This document shows, one piece after another, positions 19,683 through 28,785 of a stretch of DNA of 64,000 bases. The first letter of the stretch is position 1. Every line of letters begins with the position of its first letter. The stretch is taken from positions 1,178,001 to 1,242,000 of the forward strand of contig JAEWHC010000009.1 of assembly GCA_023387985.1 (NCBI GenBank), read 5' to 3'. A program made the position numbers and the translations under genes. The notes under the pieces are model-generated. The model had not been told where the DNA came from. It made no database searches and saw only the letters and a list, made by a program, of their open reading frames with translations. Source of the stretch: Bacteroidota bacterium (GTDB lineage: Bacteria > Bacteroidota > Bacteroidia > Chitinophagales > Chitinophagaceae).

Positions 19683-20720
19683 ATGAGCCGCGCTAGGAAA
19701 CTGTTGCTTGCTTTTTTGGTTGCATTTACGGCCACCTGGTTTCTCACCAACCGTTGGGGCAATCAATGGGAAATGCCGGTAAGGCTTGCTTTATACCAGG
19801 TATTTTCCGATACCATGCCAGAGTTAAATGTTTCCATAGTTGGCGCAGATGGAGTGCCGAAAGTGTACATGGCTCCGGAAAACGGAATTGAGGCTGGTAC
19901 ACAATACAATCCGACCATTGTGGCGAATTTTGCACTCGACTATCATAAAAAATGCGTCAAAAAAAATAACCAAGCATGTAATTTTTTTCACAATGCAGTA
20001 CAGTCACTGCGGGATAGTTTGATTACAGATTCCCTGGGCAGCCGTTATGTTTTTCCCTGGAGGCAACCCTGGTATCCCAAAGTACCTGCTCCTTATTATT
20101 CAGGTATGACATCTGGAAGGGCGCTTGAGGTATTTATGCTTGCCTTTGAAATGCGAAAAGACAGCAGCCTTTATTATGCATCGAGAAACCTGGTACGGGG
20201 CTATTACCGTACGGTTATGGAGGGCGGATTTACTTATAAAGAGCCCGATGGTTGGTGGTATGAGGAATTTGCATCACCCGGTGCCGAGACGCCTCGGATT
20301 CTCGATGGGCATATGTATGCCATTAAGGGGCTAATGGCTTTCCAGGAAAAATTTCCGGATGATTCTGCAGCTGTTTTGATTGAACATGGCTTGCGAAGCC
20401 TGAAAATTGCTCTAAAAGAATATGATAGTCCTGACGGCTTGTTCCATTACGACAAATACGGAAAGGTGGCCGATAAAAATTATCGAAAAATCATCCTTGG
20501 GCTGCTGCAATATTTTTATTGCCAAACCGGTGATCCCACATTTGATGCGTATTACGAAAAATGGGTAAAGCGGGATCAATTGCCTTATTTTTTTCGTTTG
20601 CTCCGCGACAGAAACCTTTCTGCCGGAGCATTGTTTGTAATACTGACACTTGCACTGGGCGTGATGTTTTGGTTTGGAATATCAGCTATATGGAAACGGG
20701 GAACCACCAATACCCAATAA
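19683..20720 (+). CDS. D-glucuronyl C5-epimerase-like membrane protein
   Basis: This 345-residue protein has one N-terminal membrane segment (KLLLAFLVAFTATWFL) and one near the C-terminus (GALFVILTLALGVMFWFG). The soluble part between them shows the pattern of the heparosan/glucuronyl C5-epimerase C-terminal domain: PAPYYSGMTSGRALEVFMLAF, then GWWYEEFASPGAETPRILDGHMYAIKGL, with paired helices of an alpha/alpha-toroid. In known members this fold flips C5 of glucuronate in a polymer. Two membrane anchors suggest the domain faces the periplasm and could act on an exported polysaccharide, but no polysaccharide cluster is adjacent. Family assignment is by motif recognition; the substrate is unknown. 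Confidence 0.7.
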   Translation: MSRARKLLLAFLVAFTATWFLTNRWGNQWEMPVRLALYQVFSDTMPELNVSIVGADGVPKVYMAPENGIEAGTQYNPTIVANFALDYHKKCVKKNNQACNFFHNAVQSLRDSLITDSLGSRYVFPWRQPWYPKVPAPYYSGMTSGRALEVFMLAFEMRKDSSLYYASRNLVRGYYRTVMEGGFTYKEPDGWWYEEFASPGAETPRILDGHMYAIKGLMAFQEKFPDDSAAVLIEHGLRSLKIALKEYDSPDGLFHYDKYGKVADKNYRKIILGLLQYFYCQTGDPTFDAYYEKWVKRDQLPYFFRLLRDRNLSAGALFVILTLALGVMFWFGISAIWKRGTTNTQ

Positions 20721-20752
20721 AAAAACCGGTGTTTTTGGATTCACCGGTTTTT
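20721..20752. terminator. Bidirectional terminator between the epimerase-like gene and the T9SS protein gene
   Basis: The perfect 11-bp stem AAAAACCGGTG (20721-20731) / CACCGGTTTTT (20742-20752) can serve both converging genes. Confidence 0.92.
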
Positions 20753-20768
20753 CGCTGCTATGTTATCG

Positions 20769-21965
20769 TTAGTTTATTTTGGTCAGCTTCATCAGGTGCC
20801 TTTGCTGGCTTTCCGTAATGAGCACTACGTTATATTCACCGGCGGCAAGACGGCTTACATTGAGATCCTGCTGGTTAACGCCCTCATTTAAGCGTACATC
20901 AAACTGCATCATCAAACGGCCACCCATATCCTGCACAAGCAAAGTAGCTTTTTCGGCAACCTGGGAAGCAAATACGAACTTGGTAGTGGCTTTTGCCGGG
21001 TTGGGATAGAGTTGGGCTGCGCCACGCATTTCGAGGTTGATGTTGCGAACCTGACTATAGGTCATTTGTCCGTCCTGGTCGTATTGGATGATGCGGTAAT
21101 ACCAAACTTTGCCAGCATTTACATTAAGTTTATTATCGACCAGGTCATAGTTGTTCATTTGCCTACCGTTGGCTTTGGCAGGTACGGTTGCAATGGCTTC
21201 AAATTCACGGCCATTGAAACTCCGTTCAACCACAAATTCCTTGTTTTGCGCATCGTTTTCCACTGTCCATGTAAGGTTAGCGCCGTTATTTCCTTTTACT
21301 GCGTAGAAGGAGAGGAATTTTACGGGGAGTGTTATGTTACCCACCTGGACATATTGATAAGTCGCATAACCTGCTTCTATGTTTGCTACCGGATTAACTG
21401 GAACTGATCCATCACCATAAAACATTTTTAAATAGTTTGTCGCATCCGGATTCTCAAGGTTTCCCGTTGTTTGAATCACGAACTGAAATTGTTGAAAATA
21501 TGGATCTACGTCCCCGCCACCATTCGCCAGGTGAGCCAGGCGAACATCTCCGGCCCCCACTCCGCCAGAAACCTTCAATTTTACTGCTAGTTTTTCAGTT
21601 GCTGATTCAAATACTATGTTTTCGGTTACTGCTGGATTTAATAAAGCAAATCTGTAATGGTAATAACCATCAGCAGTTGCTTCAACAATTGGAGTCCAGC
21701 CGCCTGCAAACGAGCTTACAAATGCCGGACCAACCCCGCTGACAGCAACTGTGGGTTTTGGTCCCACGCTGGTTGGAATCTGAATCGTAAAAACAAAATC
21801 AATTATAGCTGTTGTTACTGCTCCGGATGGCTTAAGATAAAGTTCAACTTCAGAAGTCGCAGCATCTCCTGCGGCACCTCTTTTAAGGGTCGCCTGAAAT
21901 GTTGTCTGTGCCGCTAAGCCCGAAACCAAGAACACTAAGAAAGCAATGGATACTAATTTTTTCAT
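20769..21965 (-). CDS. Secreted protein with cohesin-like N-terminal region and type IX secretion sorting domain
   Basis: This 398-residue protein has a signal peptide (MKKLVSIAFLVFLVSGLAAQ). Residues of about 20-190 form a beta-rich domain (VELYLKPSG, FVFTIQIPTSVG, ATEKLAVKLKVSGG) that is similar in general layout to cohesin-type domains. Residues of about 215-310 contain LPVKFLSFYAVKGNNGANL and an FVVERSFNGREFEAIATV strand set, common before T9SS tails. The C-terminus (about 320-398) is a type A sorting domain with QLYPNPAKATTKF, DMGGRLM and LAAGEYNVVLITE. It should be exported by the Sec system and then through T9SS to the cell surface. It follows the dockerin-like gene by 35 nt and probably shares its transcript. 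Confidence 0.8.
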   Translation of the reverse strand: MKKLVSIAFLVFLVSGLAAQTTFQATLKRGAAGDAATSEVELYLKPSGAVTTAIIDFVFTIQIPTSVGPKPTVAVSGVGPAFVSSFAGGWTPIVEATADGYYHYRFALLNPAVTENIVFESATEKLAVKLKVSGGVGAGDVRLAHLANGGGDVDPYFQQFQFVIQTTGNLENPDATNYLKMFYGDGSVPVNPVANIEAGYATYQYVQVGNITLPVKFLSFYAVKGNNGANLTWTVENDAQNKEFVVERSFNGREFEAIATVPAKANGRQMNNYDLVDNKLNVNAGKVWYYRIIQYDQDGQMTYSQVRNINLEMRGAAQLYPNPAKATTKFVFASQVAEKATLLVQDMGGRLMMQFDVRLNEGVNQQDLNVSRLAAGEYNVVLITESQQRHLMKLTKIN

Positions 21966-22000
21966 TTTATTAATTTGTTGAGTCGTTTTTGGGTCAAAAT

Positions 22001-23653
22001 TTACATTGGCCTGGCTTCAATCTTGCTACTTGCTGAAGCATTGACTAAAACAAAATTCAGAATGACTACTCTATCATTGTTACCAAAAAAGCCGGGTGAA
22101 GTGGTTCCATTATAATCCACTCTTCTATTCATATTTGCATCACCTCTGTAGTATCCGGTCAGGAATGTTGAAGCTCCAAGATCAGTCAGCAATATAACCC
22201 TATCATTATTATTTATTACACCGGGCCCAGTGGTTCCATTATAATTTACCCTGAAGTTTCCGTTCACATTTCCAGTCCATAACATTACATTACTTCCTGA
22301 AACCAGGTAAGCACTGCCTGCAGTTCCATTTAGGTTTGCCGTAAATGAACCTGATGCCATATTGATCTGTGAGGCAGCTGAATATCCCAATGCAGCATTA
22401 TAAGTTCCCGGCTTGGTATAAAGCCCTAGGTGATTTCTGTGGCGGACGCCAATTGAGTAATTCCCTGGTCCCACATCTTTAAAGTACAACGGGCTTACAC
22501 CGTCAACATCCACAATATTTCCATTGCGTAGAACAAAACCACTTCTAGTTTGCAAAATTTCATTTCCGGTGGCATTTGTATTGCGCAATTCAACAAAAAC
22601 CCAGTCAACAATATTTTCTTCGCTATTTGCCTTGTCTTTAAAGGCATCAGCTGTCGCGGTTTCAATCACCGGGTTCGCGGTATGTAAAAAATAACCATTG
22701 TAAGGCGCATCGCGATATGGATCTGAACTGGGCAGAAGGTTTCCGGCAGGAACGGCACCAGGGGCATATGAACCTGTTGAATTACGTAGTCTGTCACGCA
22801 TTAGCCCCACTGCGCCATCAAATGCCCCCTGTAGAAAAACCTTAACATTGGCAAGGGCAAAATTGTTCATCGCATATAAATCGCCCTGGTTTGCAGTAAG
22901 TGACGCGGAAACTGTATTTGCAGTCGCGTCATTGCCTGTACCCGCCGCCCAGGCTGCATTTTCAAACTTAAAAGAACGTATGGGAGCTTCTGTACCCACA
23001 AGACTACCGGCATCCACATAGGTGCCTGTTGCCGTTACCGTTCCTCCGGTTATACCGGTTCGGCTGATGCTCCAGTACGTATTCAGATGGTCCGAACTGC
23101 GAATGTGTTTTGCCGGGTGAACCTCACCTGTAGATTTTGCACCGAGCTTTGCGGAGCTAAGTGTGGCATTCGCCAAATTCAGCGTAAGGGGTGTATACCT
23201 TGTTCCGTTGCCTAAGGGATAAGTGTAAGAACCAACTGCGGTTAGTGCCATTTGCAAAAGCCCCGCGCCATTTGTTTCCACGAACTTTCCCGTTCCGGCA
23301 TTCGCTATATTGGATCCACTGGCCATTGTCAGGTCATGCGCCCCAAGCAGCAGCTTTCCATTTACAAAACCCAGCGTGGTGGAAATGGTCGCAGGACTAC
23401 CTAAAGTTACATTGGCGGTATTATCGATCTCCAGGTTAGGAACCGTATTGCTGTTCATACTAAGCTGCTGCGCGGAAGTTCCTTTCATAAGCAATTTGCC
23501 CGTACCCTGGATATTGGCCTGGCTTTCAACATTGCCCTGCACGGTTACCACTGCGCCGGGATCGATATAAAAAGTGGCTCCTGTCTGGATCGTCAGCTGG
23601 GCTCCGGCTTCCAGTCCGAAGAGTATGGCCATGGGTAAAAAAAGTCTTTTCAT
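22001..23653 (-). CDS. Secreted surface protein ending in two dockerin-like repeats
   Basis: A 550-residue protein with a signal peptide (MKRLFLPMAILFGLEAGAQ). The N-terminal half is rich in Asn/Thr/Gly and resembles beta-helix surface proteins (IQTGATFYIDPGAVVTV, SMNSNTVPNLEIDN, LGFVNGKLLLGAHDLTM). The middle part, around residues 300-440, contains a repeated surface-protein domain (DWVFVELRNT, SGFVLRNGNIVDVDG, YSIGVRHRNHLG). The C-terminus holds two copies of a 28-residue unit at about 461-488 and 504-531, consensus G-N/D-x-N-x-N-x-R-V-N/D-YNGTT-x-PG-x-NNDRV; the D-x-N-x-N spacing resembles calcium-binding dockerin loops. There is no T9SS sorting tail. It is the first gene of a two-gene unit. 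Confidence 0.7.
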   Translation of the reverse strand: MKRLFLPMAILFGLEAGAQLTIQTGATFYIDPGAVVTVQGNVESQANIQGTGKLLMKGTSAQQLSMNSNTVPNLEIDNTANVTLGSPATISTTLGFVNGKLLLGAHDLTMASGSNIANAGTGKFVETNGAGLLQMALTAVGSYTYPLGNGTRYTPLTLNLANATLSSAKLGAKSTGEVHPAKHIRSSDHLNTYWSISRTGITGGTVTATGTYVDAGSLVGTEAPIRSFKFENAAWAAGTGNDATANTVSASLTANQGDLYAMNNFALANVKVFLQGAFDGAVGLMRDRLRNSTGSYAPGAVPAGNLLPSSDPYRDAPYNGYFLHTANPVIETATADAFKDKANSEENIVDWVFVELRNTNATGNEILQTRSGFVLRNGNIVDVDGVSPLYFKDVGPGNYSIGVRHRNHLGLYTKPGTYNAALGYSAASQINMASGSFTANLNGTAGSAYLVSGSNVMLWTGNVNGNFRVNYNGTTGPGVINNNDRVILLTDLGASTFLTGYYRGDANMNRRVDYNGTTSPGFFGNNDRVVILNFVLVNASASSKIEARPM

Positions 23654-23679
23654 TTGCGTGCCGATGGGTTAATAATTTT

Positions 23680-23687
23680 CAAAAATA
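23680..23687 (-). promoter_or_regulatory. -7 element upstream of the dockerin-like gene
   Basis: Read on the minus strand the site is TATTTTTG, a full match to TAnnTTTG, ending 26 nt before the ATG at 23653. No -33 TTG is evident. Confidence 0.5.
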
Positions 23688-23886
23688 ATGAAATTTGAGT
23701 TTCCCGAATGCGAAGTTTTTCCTTCCGTACATCGAAATATTCATGGTCAGGGTTAGATATGAAGTTAAAACTATGAATTATATTCCGAAAATGCAATAAC
23801 TGACTTTTGTTTTGAGTAAACGGTTGGTTTCGTTTAGTAAATGGTTCGATTGGTATTTTTTTCGCAAATTTGCCAAAACAGTTGTC

Positions 23887-25173
23887 ATGGCCATCGAAAT
23901 TAAGATACCCACCATAGGGGAAAGCATAAGCGAAGTAACCTTGGTGAAATGGTTGAAACCTGAGGGCGCCTGGGTGGAGCGGGATGAAATTATCGCGGAG
24001 CTGGAAAGCGAAAAAGCGACTTTTGAGATCAATGCTGAACAGGCCGGGGTACTTCATCATTCCGTTGAGGAAAATACTGATTTGCAAATTGGGGATGTAG
24101 CCGCCACAATTGATACCGATGCTGAACGCCCTGAGGGCAATGCCGGCGACCAGCCGCAAAAAGCCGCTTCGGAAGAAGCCGTACCTCAACCTGCGAAAGA
24201 CGCTGAATCACGGCAAGAAAGTTTCGCCGAAGGCAAACCGGGAACCCACGACGGTAATCAGCCCGTTGCCGCCAAAACAGCAGAAACAAAAGCCACACCT
24301 GTAGCCGAAGCAATTATAAGCGACAAGAAACTGGATAAAGGAACAATTAAAGGTTCAGGAAGCCTCAACCGGATACTTAAAGCAGATGTACTCGCTGCGC
24401 TTGAAAGTCCGGGACGCAGTCCGGGTACGGCCATGTTCGGCCGGGAAGAGAAAACCGAACGAATGAGCAATCTCCGCAAAACGGTAAGCCGCCGTCTTGT
24501 GGAAGCCAAGAATACCACTGCCATGCTCACCACTTTTAATGAAGTGGATATGAGCCGCATTATGGAAATTCGAAAACAATACAAGGAAATTTTTCAAAAA
24601 CAACACAATATTGGCCTGGGTTTCATGAGCTTTTTTACCAAGGCCTGCACTTTTGCCCTCCAGTCCTGGCCTTCAATCAACGCGTATATCGACGTGGAAG
24701 CCGGTCAAATAACCTATCACCATTATTGTGATATTTCAATCGCCGTGAGCGGCCCTAAAGGATTGGTGGTTCCGGTTATTCGAAATGCTGAAAGCCTGAG
24801 CATGGCAGAGATTGAAGAGGCAGTTATGGACCTTGCTACAAAAGCCCGGGAGAACAAGTTGACCATAGAGGAAATGACCGGTGGTACTTTCACAATCACC
24901 AATGGCGGGGTATTTGGCAGCTTGCTGAGCACACCGATTATCAATATTCCGCAAAGTGCTATTTTGGGGATGCACAAAATTGAGGAGCGGCCTGTGGCCA
25001 TAAACGGCAACGTGGAAGTGCGACCCATGATGTATCTCGCCCTGAGCTACGATCACCGTATAGTGGATGGAAAAGAAAGTGTCGGTTTTCTGGTGATGGT
25101 AAAAGAATTACTTGAAAATCCGGAGAGATTACTGTTTGGAAAAGATCCGGTGAAAGCCTTGCTCGAGCTTTGA
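23887..25173 (+). CDS. odhB: 2-oxoglutarate dehydrogenase E2, dihydrolipoyllysine succinyltransferase
   Basis: This 428-residue TCA-cycle enzyme transfers succinyl from lipoamide to CoA. The ATG at 23887 was chosen because it begins the lipoyl domain directly (MAIEIKIPTIGESISEV); an in-frame upstream ATG would add a Trp/Phe-rich extension outside the family pattern. The lipoyl-bearing Lys is in ELESEKATFEI (Lys43). A long Pro/Ala/Glu linker (about 75-150) is followed by a short E3-binding region (KGSGSLNRILKADVLAAL). The catalytic domain has GGTFTITNGGVFGSLLSTPI and SYDHRIVDG with His390 and Asp394. The E1 gene is not in the window. It overlaps the next gene through TGATG. Confidence 0.93.
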   Translation: MAIEIKIPTIGESISEVTLVKWLKPEGAWVERDEIIAELESEKATFEINAEQAGVLHHSVEENTDLQIGDVAATIDTDAERPEGNAGDQPQKAASEEAVPQPAKDAESRQESFAEGKPGTHDGNQPVAAKTAETKATPVAEAIISDKKLDKGTIKGSGSLNRILKADVLAALESPGRSPGTAMFGREEKTERMSNLRKTVSRRLVEAKNTTAMLTTFNEVDMSRIMEIRKQYKEIFQKQHNIGLGFMSFFTKACTFALQSWPSINAYIDVEAGQITYHHYCDISIAVSGPKGLVVPVIRNAESLSMAEIEEAVMDLATKARENKLTIEEMTGGTFTITNGGVFGSLLSTPIINIPQSAILGMHKIEERPVAINGNVEVRPMMYLALSYDHRIVDGKESVGFLVMVKELLENPERLLFGKDPVKALLEL

Positions 25174-26330
25174 TGAACGATCGCGACAAAATCAGATTCG
25201 ATAAATACCTGGAAAAGGTATCTGAATTCCTTAACAATTACAAAGGGCAGATGCCTTTTGCTGTTTTCCTGAAAGATTGCTTCCGTAATAATCCGCAAAT
25301 GGGCGGCCGCGACAGGAGAGAGGTAAGCAAGCTTTGCTGGCAACTGTTTCGTATTGGACACTGGAAAAAGGAACTTCCGTTGAAACAACGGTTGATCATG
25401 GCCGCAAGGCAAAGGCCGGAAGAAAATGGTGACCTGTTGGAAACGCTGGACCTTTCCGGGGAAGCATTTTCCTCTCCTGACCCGGTAGAAATTTTTCCAT
25501 TTATCGGCAGCTTAAGTGCCAAAGTAGAACCGGCAGCTTATGTGGAAAGTTTCAAAAAACAGCCTGATCTTTTTCTACGCCTCCGGCCGGGGAAAGAAGA
25601 TGCAATTCAGCAAAAGCTCAGCAATGCCGGCATCGGCTTTGCCATTGAGAATGCGCATTGTCTGCGGCTTCCCAACCTAAGTGCTGCAGACCGGATATTG
25701 GACCTTGATCGCGAAGCAGTGGTACAGGATTTGAACAGCCAGCATACGGGAACAATTGTTGCTGAATATGTTCATCGATTTTTGTCAGATCAAAAAATTC
25801 ATTTATGGGATTGCTGCGCAGGCAGTGGAGGTAAGACGATTCTTTTACATGATCTCTTAAGCCCGGCTTCAATAGTGGTCTCCGATTCACGTTATGGCAT
25901 CCTCCAAAACCTCAAACAGCGGATCCGGCAGGCCGGTGTTCCGGTTAACGATCTGCAGCAATTGGATCTGTCAAAAAGGGTTCCAGCCAAAATTCTGCCC
26001 GGCTTCAATGTGATTTTTGCAGACATGCCTTGTTCCGGATCGGGCACATGGGCGCGTACACCAGAAGAAATGGCATTTTTTACCGAAAAGAAAATTATGC
26101 AGTACGCGGGGTTGCAATTGCGGATCGCCAAAAACACTTTGCCTTTTCTTGCCCCGGGAGGCCTTTTTGTTTATGTTACCTGCAGCGTATTTGCGGCAGA
26201 AAATGAATTGAATTTCCATGAAATCATTCATCGCTCAGGCATGCAACAGCTCGAAATGAAGTTACTGGAAGGCTACAATAACAGCAGCGATTCCTTGTTT
26301 ATCGGGATCGCCCGGCATGGTACTTCTTAA
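25173..26330 (+). CDS. RNA (cytosine-C5) methyltransferase of the RsmB/NOP2 type
   Basis: A 385-residue SAM-dependent enzyme. Its ATG overlaps the odhB stop (TGATG), so translation is probably coupled. The N-terminal part (about 1-130) is a helical region, followed by a small RNA-binding-like segment. The catalytic Rossmann fold contains the SAM loop DCCAGSGGKT at 213-222, motif IV DMPCSGSG with Cys287, and motif VI VTCS with the nucleophile candidate Cys337. These two cysteines are the hallmark of RNA m5C methyltransferases. The precise target (probably rRNA) cannot be read from the sequence. Confidence 0.88.
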   Translation: MNDRDKIRFDKYLEKVSEFLNNYKGQMPFAVFLKDCFRNNPQMGGRDRREVSKLCWQLFRIGHWKKELPLKQRLIMAARQRPEENGDLLETLDLSGEAFSSPDPVEIFPFIGSLSAKVEPAAYVESFKKQPDLFLRLRPGKEDAIQQKLSNAGIGFAIENAHCLRLPNLSAADRILDLDREAVVQDLNSQHTGTIVAEYVHRFLSDQKIHLWDCCAGSGGKTILLHDLLSPASIVVSDSRYGILQNLKQRIRQAGVPVNDLQQLDLSKRVPAKILPGFNVIFADMPCSGSGTWARTPEEMAFFTEKKIMQYAGLQLRIAKNTLPFLAPGGLFVYVTCSVFAAENELNFHEIIHRSGMQQLEMKLLEGYNNSSDSLFIGIARHGTS

Positions 26331-26406
26331 GAAATTTTTATATTTTTTTGGGGTTCGCGATGCTATGGGGTATTCGGTTTTGCCGCCTTTACATTCAATT
26401 TTGAAG

Positions 26407-26414
26407 TACCTTTG
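26407..26414 (+). promoter_or_regulatory. -7 element upstream of mqnE
   Basis: TACCTTTG matches TAnnTTTG and ends 20 nt before the mqnE ATG. A TTG at 26380-26382 is present but the spacer (24 nt) is longer than consensus. Confidence 0.5.
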
Positions 26415-26434
26415 CCCATTGAAAATATTCTGAT

Positions 26435-27565
26435 ATGCAGGTAGAAGAAATGTTGCTGGACCCGCGGATTTCCGGAGATGACGGACTTGTGCAAATAGGG
26501 GAGAAAGTTTTTGCAAAAGAGCCTTTGACCAATGAAGAAGGGCTCTATTTATTTGAGCACGGCCAGTTGGGATGGCTGGGATCGCTTGCAAATTTTGTTC
26601 GTGAAAAAATGCACGGAAAAAAGACTTATTTCAACCGCAATTTCCATATTGAACCCACGAATGTATGTGTGTTCAGTTGCAAGTTTTGTTCTTATAGCCG
26701 CCTTTACAAAAACAAGGAAGAAGGCTGGGAACTGAGCATGGAGGAAATGATGGATATTGTAAGAAGTTATGACGGGCAACCGGTAACCGAGGTGCATATT
26801 GTAGGTGGAGTGCATCCAAAAATGGATTTTTATTTCTTTAAAGATCTTATTGCAAACATTAAAGCCCACAGGCCCGGCCTGCACATAAAGGGCTTTACAG
26901 CCGTAGAGCTGGACTATATGATCCGCAAGGCCAAACTCAGCATAGAAGATGGAATGCGTATCCTGAATGAAGCCGGATTACAATCACTTCCGGGAGGTGG
27001 TGCTGAAATATTTGACCCGGAGATCAGGGAACAGATTTGCGCGGATAAGGTGGATGGCGAAGGCTGGTTGAATATCCACCGCATTGCACACAACCTGGGT
27101 ATGCATACCAATGCCACCATGCTGTATGGCCATTACGAAAACTATGCGCACCGGATTGATCATATGGATCAGCTCCGAAGGCTTCAGGACGAAACAGGGG
27201 GCTTCCAGACATTCATCCCGCTTAAGTTCAGAAATTTTGATAATGAAATGAGCCATGTGCCGGAAGTATCGCTGATTGAAGACATGAAGATGTATGCAGT
27301 GGCACGCATTTTCATGCACAATTTCCCTCATCTGAAATCATACTGGCCGATGCTCGGAAGGCACAATACACAGCTTAGTCTTTCATTTGGTGTAAACGAT
27401 ATAGATGGTACCATTGATGACAGCACGAAGATTTACACCATGGCCGGAAGCGAGGAACAAAACCCGACCATGAGCACAGAGGAACTGGTACACCTGATAC
27501 GCCAGGCCCGGCAAGTACCTGTGGAACGCGATACTATTTACAATGAACTGAAAGTATATAACTAA
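26435..27565 (+). CDS. mqnE: Aminodeoxyfutalosine synthase MqnE
   Basis: This 376-residue radical SAM enzyme of the futalosine route to menaquinone adds the adenosyl radical to 3-[(1-carboxyvinyl)oxy]benzoate. The [4Fe-4S] ligands are in NVCVFSCKFCSYSRLY (Cys78, Cys82, Cys85; CxxxCxxC). HIEPTNVC, VHIVGGVHPKMDFYF, LQSLPGGGAEIFD and GMHTNATMLYGH are typical of the MqnC/MqnE/CofH group. The SYSRLYKNKEEGWE context and GGFQTFIPLKF favour MqnE over MqnC. It implies menaquinone-based respiration. No other mqn gene lies in the window. Confidence 0.93.
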   Translation: MQVEEMLLDPRISGDDGLVQIGEKVFAKEPLTNEEGLYLFEHGQLGWLGSLANFVREKMHGKKTYFNRNFHIEPTNVCVFSCKFCSYSRLYKNKEEGWELSMEEMMDIVRSYDGQPVTEVHIVGGVHPKMDFYFFKDLIANIKAHRPGLHIKGFTAVELDYMIRKAKLSIEDGMRILNEAGLQSLPGGGAEIFDPEIREQICADKVDGEGWLNIHRIAHNLGMHTNATMLYGHYENYAHRIDHMDQLRRLQDETGGFQTFIPLKFRNFDNEMSHVPEVSLIEDMKMYAVARIFMHNFPHLKSYWPMLGRHNTQLSLSFGVNDIDGTIDDSTKIYTMAGSEEQNPTMSTEELVHLIRQARQVPVERDTIYNELKVYN

Positions 27566-27582
27566 AAACCTGGTCTTAATGG

Positions 27583-27616
27583 AAAAGAGCCTCCGAGTTA
27601 ATCAGGAGGCTTTTTC
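27583..27616. terminator. Terminator between mqnE and the PepSY gene, overlapping the latter's stop codon
   Basis: The stem GCCTCC (27589-27594) / GGAGGC (27605-27610) is flanked by AAAAGA and TTTTT and gives a hairpin for both directions. The PepSY stop codon (27602-27604) lies in the loop, so its last codons are part of the stem. Confidence 0.8.
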
Positions 27617-28774
27617 ATTTTGCATTTGAGGAACAGCAACCGGAGCCATAACCGGCATGCCGCTTAGTCCCTTCTTTAAGGTTTTCTTTTTCTTTTTGAA
27701 AGCGCGGTGGTACCACATGATGTAGCCTGAAACCGGGAATAAGAATCCCAGTAAACAGGTAATAAATCCAATCCATTTTGACCAGGGCCCCCAGATGCTG
27801 GCAATGTGTACGGGCTTGAAAGTGGCCCTTACCTGCTGGCCCAGATTCCTGTCCTGAAACGACCTTACGTTCAGGACCTCACCGGTTTTTGAATCCATAT
27901 TCACTTGCGTTGTAGCGGTTTCATGCAAGGCGTTGTGCGGAAGAAAACTTGCAGATACAGGCTCGTTTCCGGATGGAGCATTAATGGCATAATATACGGC
28001 TTTCGGCGCTTGTGTTTGCAGGTTGAAGAGATAAGTTTCAAAAGGCGCATTGGCCATTGTGCTGTCGGATAAATTCGCCAGCTTAGGCGGTTTTTCATTT
28101 TTTGTACCGGTCACTTTGTAAATCGCGTCATTAAACCATTCAAACGACCAGGCCAGACCGGTAAATGCAAATACGAACAGGAAAATGGCTGAATAAAAGC
28201 CGAGCGCAATATGGAAATCATGGTTAAGCCGTTTGAAGCTTGCATCGGTCTTGATCTTCAGTCGCTGAAGCAGGATGGTTTTGTTTCGTGGCCACCACAA
28301 TACCATCCCGGTAATGAGAATGAAAAGAAAAACCAGGGTGGATATTCCTACAATCAGTTTCCCGGTAGCCCCGCCAAGCATCCACCGGTGCACGTCCATC
28401 ACGAAATAGAAAAATGATTCACGATGGTTATATGTTTCCAATACCTGTCCGTTATATGGGTTCATAAAGACGGTCAGTCTGGTTTCTTCATCACCGGATT
28501 TTTGAGAAATGTTTATTTCCGCGGAGCGTGCAGGATCGTTGTAAATCTTTATTCCCCGGAGCGTTGAACCGGGAACTTCATCCAGCGCGTTTTCTATCAG
28601 CAGATCGGTTGCCACGGTTTTCTCTACGGGATTCACAAAATAGCGTTGGCTGTAAAAGGTTTGTTGCAGATCCTTTTCAAAAACAAGAATGGCGCCGGTA
28701 AGACACGTTATGGCAATGATGATGCCGCAGGCGAGTGCCAGGTAGAGATGTATTTTTCTGAAAAATATTTTCAC
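27602..28774 (-). CDS. PepSY-associated transmembrane protein
   Basis: A 390-residue inner-membrane protein that starts with GTG (28774). The sequence begins with MKIFFRKIHLYLALACGIIIAITCLTGAILVF, the first membrane helix of the PepSY_TM family. Further helices are near residues 135-160 (GKLIVGISTLVFLFILITG), 190-210 (AIFLFVFAFTG) and 340-365 (WIGFITCLLGFLFPVSGYI). Periplasmic PepSY-like segments lie between them. Such proteins are often found with siderophore receptors and some act as ferric reductases; no receptor is adjacent here. The C-terminal tail is Lys-rich (FKKKKKTLKKG). It starts 11 nt after a small His-rich reading frame. Confidence 0.85.
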   Translation of the reverse strand: MKIFFRKIHLYLALACGIIIAITCLTGAILVFEKDLQQTFYSQRYFVNPVEKTVATDLLIENALDEVPGSTLRGIKIYNDPARSAEINISQKSGDEETRLTVFMNPYNGQVLETYNHRESFFYFVMDVHRWMLGGATGKLIVGISTLVFLFILITGMVLWWPRNKTILLQRLKIKTDASFKRLNHDFHIALGFYSAIFLFVFAFTGLAWSFEWFNDAIYKVTGTKNEKPPKLANLSDSTMANAPFETYLFNLQTQAPKAVYYAINAPSGNEPVSASFLPHNALHETATTQVNMDSKTGEVLNVRSFQDRNLGQQVRATFKPVHIASIWGPWSKWIGFITCLLGFLFPVSGYIMWYHRAFKKKKKTLKKGLSGMPVMAPVAVPQMQNEKAS

Positions 28775-28785
28775 GGGTTAAAGGA

